From: Auxenochlorella pyrenoidosa
Lineage: Eukaryota > Chlorophyta > Trebouxiophyceae > Chlorellales > Chlorellaceae
Reading direction: 5' to 3'
DNA length: 12,786 bases
Assembly (NCBI GenBank): GCA_001430745.1
Contig: KQ481975.1
Span: 362,069-374,854 of the forward strand
The position numbers were made by a program, and so were the translations under genes. Below, piece after piece: positions 9,347-12,786 of the stretch. The notes beneath the pieces are model-generated. The model had not been told where the DNA came from. It saw nothing but the letters and a program-made list of their open reading frames with translations, and ran no database searches. Each line of letters starts with the position of its first letter. Position 1 is the stretch's first letter.

Positions 9347-10408
9347 CGCAAGGGCATAGGCTGCGCTGACAGGCGCCAGCCTGGCAAAGGCGGAAGGGGG
9401 CGCTCGGCACGATCACTGTGCTCACAGTTGGGCACGTGTCCAACAACAGAAGGAATAATCCATAGCAAAAGGGTGCGAGGGACAAGGGCACAGACAGGGC
9501 CCTGGCGGCCTAGTTGATTTAACAGAGCCGCACGAGTTGCGGCGAGGAACCGGCGGCGGCATTACCTTCGCACGCGCCGACGGCGCCACAGCACGCCTGC
9601 AGCGCATGCTGCGCAGCGCAGAGAACAGCTCAGAGCCGCAGTTACAGCTGGGCTGTAACGCGTAGCGGTTAAAACAAACTTCGGGATGAAGTGCAAGCGG
9701 CCCCTCAGCGTCAGCATTGCTGCTTGTTGACCTGCGAGAATCCAGATGGTGCCAGCAGCACACTATTGGCAACTTCAGAAACAGCGCAATCCCAGCATCA
9801 TCCATCAATCCCCATGTACCCAGGTGGTTTGCAAACAGCGCGGTTGCATTCGTACTGCCGGAAACACGGTTAGCCTCCATTTGTCACGGGCATCCTTGGC
9901 CCAGGCGCGCATTTGGACCGGTGTTGGCATGCTGACAGTTCTGCGCTGTGGAAACTGAAGCATCGTCTGTGGCAGCTGCGCACCTTACAGATGCTGCTGC
10001 CTGGGGCTGCAGCAGCTGCGCCGCACGGTGGCTGCAGCTGGCCTGGCTGAGGGCGGCGCAACAAACTTTTTGGTGATGACTGCCAATCTCTTCGACGATT
10101 TTGAAAGAGGCCCTATCTGAGGTGTGGCCGCTGCTCAGTGCCAAAAGCACGGTCTCTGGATCCTGCACGGCAGCTGGGGCAACCAGTCAGGGGCTGTCAA
10201 AGGTGACAGCACCTGCGACGTACAGCGCCCTTCATTCTGGCAATGCCACGACCATCCATACCTCCCAGATTTTGGATTTTGAGTTCCTCAAAGAGTGCCA
10301 CATGTCAGATGGAGGAGAAGTGGGGGTGTCCGCATGCCACACTTGCGCAGAGCCAGGTCCTGCAGCTACCGCTGTTTCACAGCAGGGCCATCATGCAGTA
10401 CCGCATTC

Positions 10409-10420
10409 TAATTATTTAAG
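10409..10420 (+). promoter_or_regulatory. TATA-like element upstream of the Ser-Pro rod gene
   Basis: TAATTATTTAAG is the most AT-rich stretch in this neighbourhood and lies about 105 nt upstream of the ATG at 10524 on the same strand, the spacing expected for a core promoter with a short leader. The proposed ATG sits in a CACAATGGCT context, a favourable start for algal mRNAs. The promoter role is inference. Confidence 0.33.
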
Positions 10421-10523
10421 CCATCTTCTGGGTGATCGCTTGTCATTTTTCAGTGATTTGGTCCCCACTTTAAAGAGGAGCTGTGCCCTGCCCGCCGTGG
10501 GGGCAGGGTCTTGCACACCCACA

Positions 10524-12786
10524 ATGGCTATCCCAGCCGCTCTGCGACGGCGGCTTGCAGCCCTACTCATGCTCGCTCTCGTGACCTCCTGCGATGCGAG
10601 AAGAACATTGAGCAGGCGAGAATGGCAGCAGCCATACCCTATTTGCCCTCGCCTGGCCAGGGTTGACCCAATTATCGAGCCTCTCCTCGCCCTGGACGTG
10701 CTTCGGGAAGAGAAATATGAGATATAACTGGCTAAGATTGCCGCCGCAGAACGGGCCTCGCCACTGTCCAGGTTACTGGCCGCGGCACAGCTGCCAAATC
10801 GGCGACACTGCACCTGAGTCTCTGGCCAATCCCTGCCCTTTGCAGGAATTCCGCAAGCTCTGGCATGGGACCGAATCCTGATGCCCATTCCCCTCTAACC
10901 AGTGAGTGCCCCGCTTGGCGGGGCAGGAGGCGGGTGTTGCAGCATGCACTCCCGGCGCCGCACGCGGAAGCCGGCAGAAGTTGTGCAGTGAATTTGCGGC
11001 GGCGCAGCATTGCCAGCTTCCTGCCCAGGTCCAACGAGGCCCGGGTGTGCAGGGCTTCCAGTTGCAATCGCACCTCCACCAGTGCTGCTGCCAATGTCCC
11101 AATGCCAGCCTGCATCCTTGCTGCACCACCCTCGCAGGGCTCGGCGCCCATCTGTCCACCCGGTCGCTGCTGGATACCTGCCCCAACAACTGCGCCATCC
11201 CCCCTCCCCAGAACTGCGCCGGCACCACGCAGACCTTGGCCTACACCTGCACTGGGTCTCCGGTGAGCCTTTGTCTGCTCGCAGCCACGGATAGGTCGAC
11301 TGGCACATGCACCTTGCATCCATGGCCGTGCAGCTGCAGCCTGTTGCACACCTCCTTCTGCACTGCTGCAGTGCCAGGCACCCCTTAACAGCAGTGCCAT
11401 GCACTGCTCCGCTGCACGCGCTGCAGCCTGCATGCTTGCTGTGTACAGCGTTTCAGCGCTGCCTGCGCCCTAGCAACATGGTGGCCTCAACTGCTGATGC
11501 GGGCCCCTTCTCTCGGTACAGGGCTTCTGGAGGAACAATGGGCAGTGCGTGTGGCCAGTCGACAGGCTCACCATTGGGACTGTGACGTACACCAAGGCGC
11601 AGCTGCTGGCTGCACTGCAGCTGTCATCGAGCGGCAACAGCTGCGTGAGTGGGCGTGCCTGCACGCTGCGCAGCAGGGGAGCGACAGCCCACAGCTACGG
11701 CAGTCAGAGGCCCGGCAGAGCAGGCACTGCCGCTGCCAGGCGCTCCATGCCGAAAAGTCGCTCCCCTGCTCCCCTCAGGGGCTAAGCCCCCCCACCCCCC
11801 CACCCACATCCCTGTGCAGTACTACCCGGTGTCAAACGACTTCATGAACCTCATCAGGCAGGTGATCGCCGCCGCGCTGAGCGCCCAGAACCTCCAGCAG
11901 GGCGGCTACCAGGTGCCCGCCAACATCTCGGCCGCCCTGGCCACCGCCAACCAGTACATCGGAGACCGCCTGCTGCCCACCGCCTGCCCCGTTGCCCCCC
12001 CGAACAACGGCCTGTGCGGCTGCTGCGCCACAAGCAGCTGCGGCTCAGGCAGCGTCTGCTCCAGCCAGAACCAGGGCTGCGTCCAGCTGACCGGCGCCAT
12101 CTTCCCGAACATTAGCGACGTGACGAGCACGCTGGGCAAATGGTGCGGGAGGAGGCTGGTGTATGTGTGTGGGGCCGCGCGCGCGTGATTCTTCTGTGCA
12201 TGTGCCTGGGTAAACGACCACGCCTTGCCGCAGAGCCATGCTAGAACCTTTGCTGTAAGACGGCAAAATCTGTCTGCTTGCCTTCCTACCACAGAGTGCC
12301 TGACACGTGCAGTAATTTGCCCCTCTCCTGCAGGGCTGCTGGTAACGAGTGCGGCTCAAACACGTGAGTCTGATTGCAGCCAACACTGCAGAATGCTGCA
12401 GTGTTGGAGCATGCCTGAGCAGGGTTGTGCATTGGAGCATAATTGTTGGCTGGGATGGTTTGGGCATAGCCCACAGCGCCGACGCCTGCACCAGGACCGA
12501 CACACCTCGGAGTACCGATCCTCTTGCAGCCCGTCACCCTCGCCACCGCCGCCGTCGCCCTCGCCGCCCCCACCCTCCCCGCCTCCGCCGTCGCCATCGC
12601 CGCCGCGCCCGCCCCACCCGTCACCTCCGTCTCCGCCCCCAAACCCCTCGCCGCCCCCGCCCTCTCCCTCTCCACCGCCGCCCTCTCCCCCTCCCAGCCC
12701 CTCGCCACCACCGCCATCCCCACCCCGCCCTCCTTCTCCTTCCCCACCAAACCCTCCAAGTCCATCTCCGCCTCCCCCCAGCCCCT
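10524..12786 (+). CDS. Secreted chimeric wall-type protein: Cys-rich N part, GFW-type module, Ser-Pro rod (3'-partial)
   Basis: Exon 1 starts at ATG 10524 with a signal peptide (MAIPAALRR, then core LAALLMLALVTSC) and probably ends at 10661. Confident exons: 11029-11262, with QCCCQCPNASLHPCC, DTCPNNC and TLAYTCTGSP; 11522-11644, GFWRNNGQCVWPVDRLTIGT followed by VTYTKAQLLAALQLSSSGNSC; 11820-12142 (or 12160), with MNLIRQVIAAALSAQNL, ANISAALATANQYIGDRLLP and a Cys cluster (CGCCATSSCGSGSVC); 12334-12363 (AAGNECGSN); and 12530 to the edge, a Ser-Pro rod such as PSPSPPPPSPSPPPPSPPPP of at least 85 residues. Phases close from 11029 onward. The middle resembles a domain of bacterial secreted proteins (GFWKN, WPV, L.G.VTYT, then a helix LI..LIAAKLN). 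The rod is typical of hydroxyproline-rich glycoproteins of chlorophyte walls. The exon 1 to 11029 join uses a weak donor (GTTGAC). The C-terminus is outside the window. Confidence 0.82.
12380..12407. repeat. Perfect 12-bp inverted repeat with 4-nt loop inside an intron
   Basis: CCAACACTGCAG (12380-12391), loop AATG, then CTGCAGTGTTGG (12396-12407) is an exact inverted repeat. It lies 17 nt after the donor GTGAGT of the 12364-12529 intron of the Ser-Pro rod gene, just upstream of the rod exon. In RNA it would form a stable hairpin close to the 5' splice site. No further pairing extends beyond the 12 bp. Confidence 0.9.
12530..12786 (+). repeat. Ser-Pro rod-coding low-complexity tract, cut by window end
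   Basis: The whole exon from 12530 to the window edge encodes only Ser and Pro with rare Arg, Asn and His. Units are SP, SPP, SPPP and SPPPP. Wobble positions vary freely (TCG, TCA, TCT, TCC, AGC for Ser; all four Pro codons), so the protein repeat is being kept rather than the DNA repeat copied recently. Such tracts are substrates of prolyl hydroxylation and arabinosylation in algal walls. Confidence 0.9.

Larger units (their letters stand above)
9273..10523. other. Divergent intergenic region of about 1.25 kb
   Basis: This region separates the starts of the minus-strand DUF3455-like gene (9272) and the plus-strand Ser-Pro gene (10524). A minus-strand frame with a true ATG at 9880 runs to 9422 (152 codons), starting MEANRVSGSTNATALFANHL. 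It has no recognisable domain, and I found no convincing exon partner or signal peptide. A plus-strand frame is open from 10101 into the gene starting at 10524, without an obvious start of its own. Otherwise I see promoter-type sequence only. Confidence 0.45.

Noticed and set aside
10732..11433. Minus-strand 233-codon frame opposite the Cys-rich exon of the rod gene
   Set aside because: The plus strand here has an exon with in-phase GT-AG borders and conserved-looking Cys spacing. The minus frame has no motif or leader and is explained as a shadow.
11029..12142. Pherophorin (DUF3707) domain as the N-terminal head of the rod gene
   Set aside because: The Ser-Pro rod invites this call, but the FPYC.C and C...L.KIE.F-type patterns I associate with pherophorins are absent. 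The visible motif is the GFW/WPV/VTYT type. A pherophorin C-domain could still follow outside the window.
12286..12765. Minus-strand frame rich in Gly, Ala, Glu and Arg (159 codons)
   Set aside because: It is the reverse complement of the Ser-Pro rod exon and its upstream intron. Low-complexity Pro/Ser codons read backwards give Gly/Glu/Arg-type open frames.

Overview
The window looks like nuclear DNA of a green alga (Chlorophyta, possibly a trebouxiophyte or volvocalean; I cannot place it further). The reasons are GC-rich sequence, short exons split by many GT-AG introns of roughly 70-370 bp, and a serine-proline rod at the right edge of the kind found in chlorophyte hydroxyproline-rich cell-wall glycoproteins. 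Most long open frames in the GC-rich DNA are not genes; the models below rest on exons whose splice phases close with each other.

Layout, left to right. (1) 1-1893, plus strand: the 3' part of a glutathione S-transferase-like gene whose 5' end lies outside the window. (2) 2673-4041, minus strand: a small secreted cysteine-containing protein that I do not recognise, with a confident 5' half and an uncertain last exon. (3) 5162-5617, plus strand: a probable small secreted Pro/Ala/His-rich peptide, with competing splice readings. (4) 6085-9272, minus strand: a complete ten-exon gene whose phases all close, giving a 303-residue secreted protein. Its middle part resembles the DUF3455 family, and it has an extra cysteine-containing C-terminal module. 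(5) 10524 to beyond 12786, plus strand: a secreted chimeric wall-type protein with a Cys-rich N-terminal part, a module resembling the 'GFWKN...WPV...L.G.VTYT' domain of bacterial secreted proteins, a second Cys cluster, and a long Ser-Pro rod cut by the window end.

The genes alternate in direction: GST and gene 2 converge, gene 2 and gene 3 diverge, gene 3 and gene 4 converge, gene 4 and gene 5 diverge. The last four all begin with a hydrophobic signal peptide, so roughly 10 kb is a run of predicted extracellular proteins. This suggests, but does not prove, a wall or extracellular-matrix neighbourhood. I see no tRNA, rRNA, transposon, CRISPR array or complete mobile element. The most interesting object is the rightmost gene.
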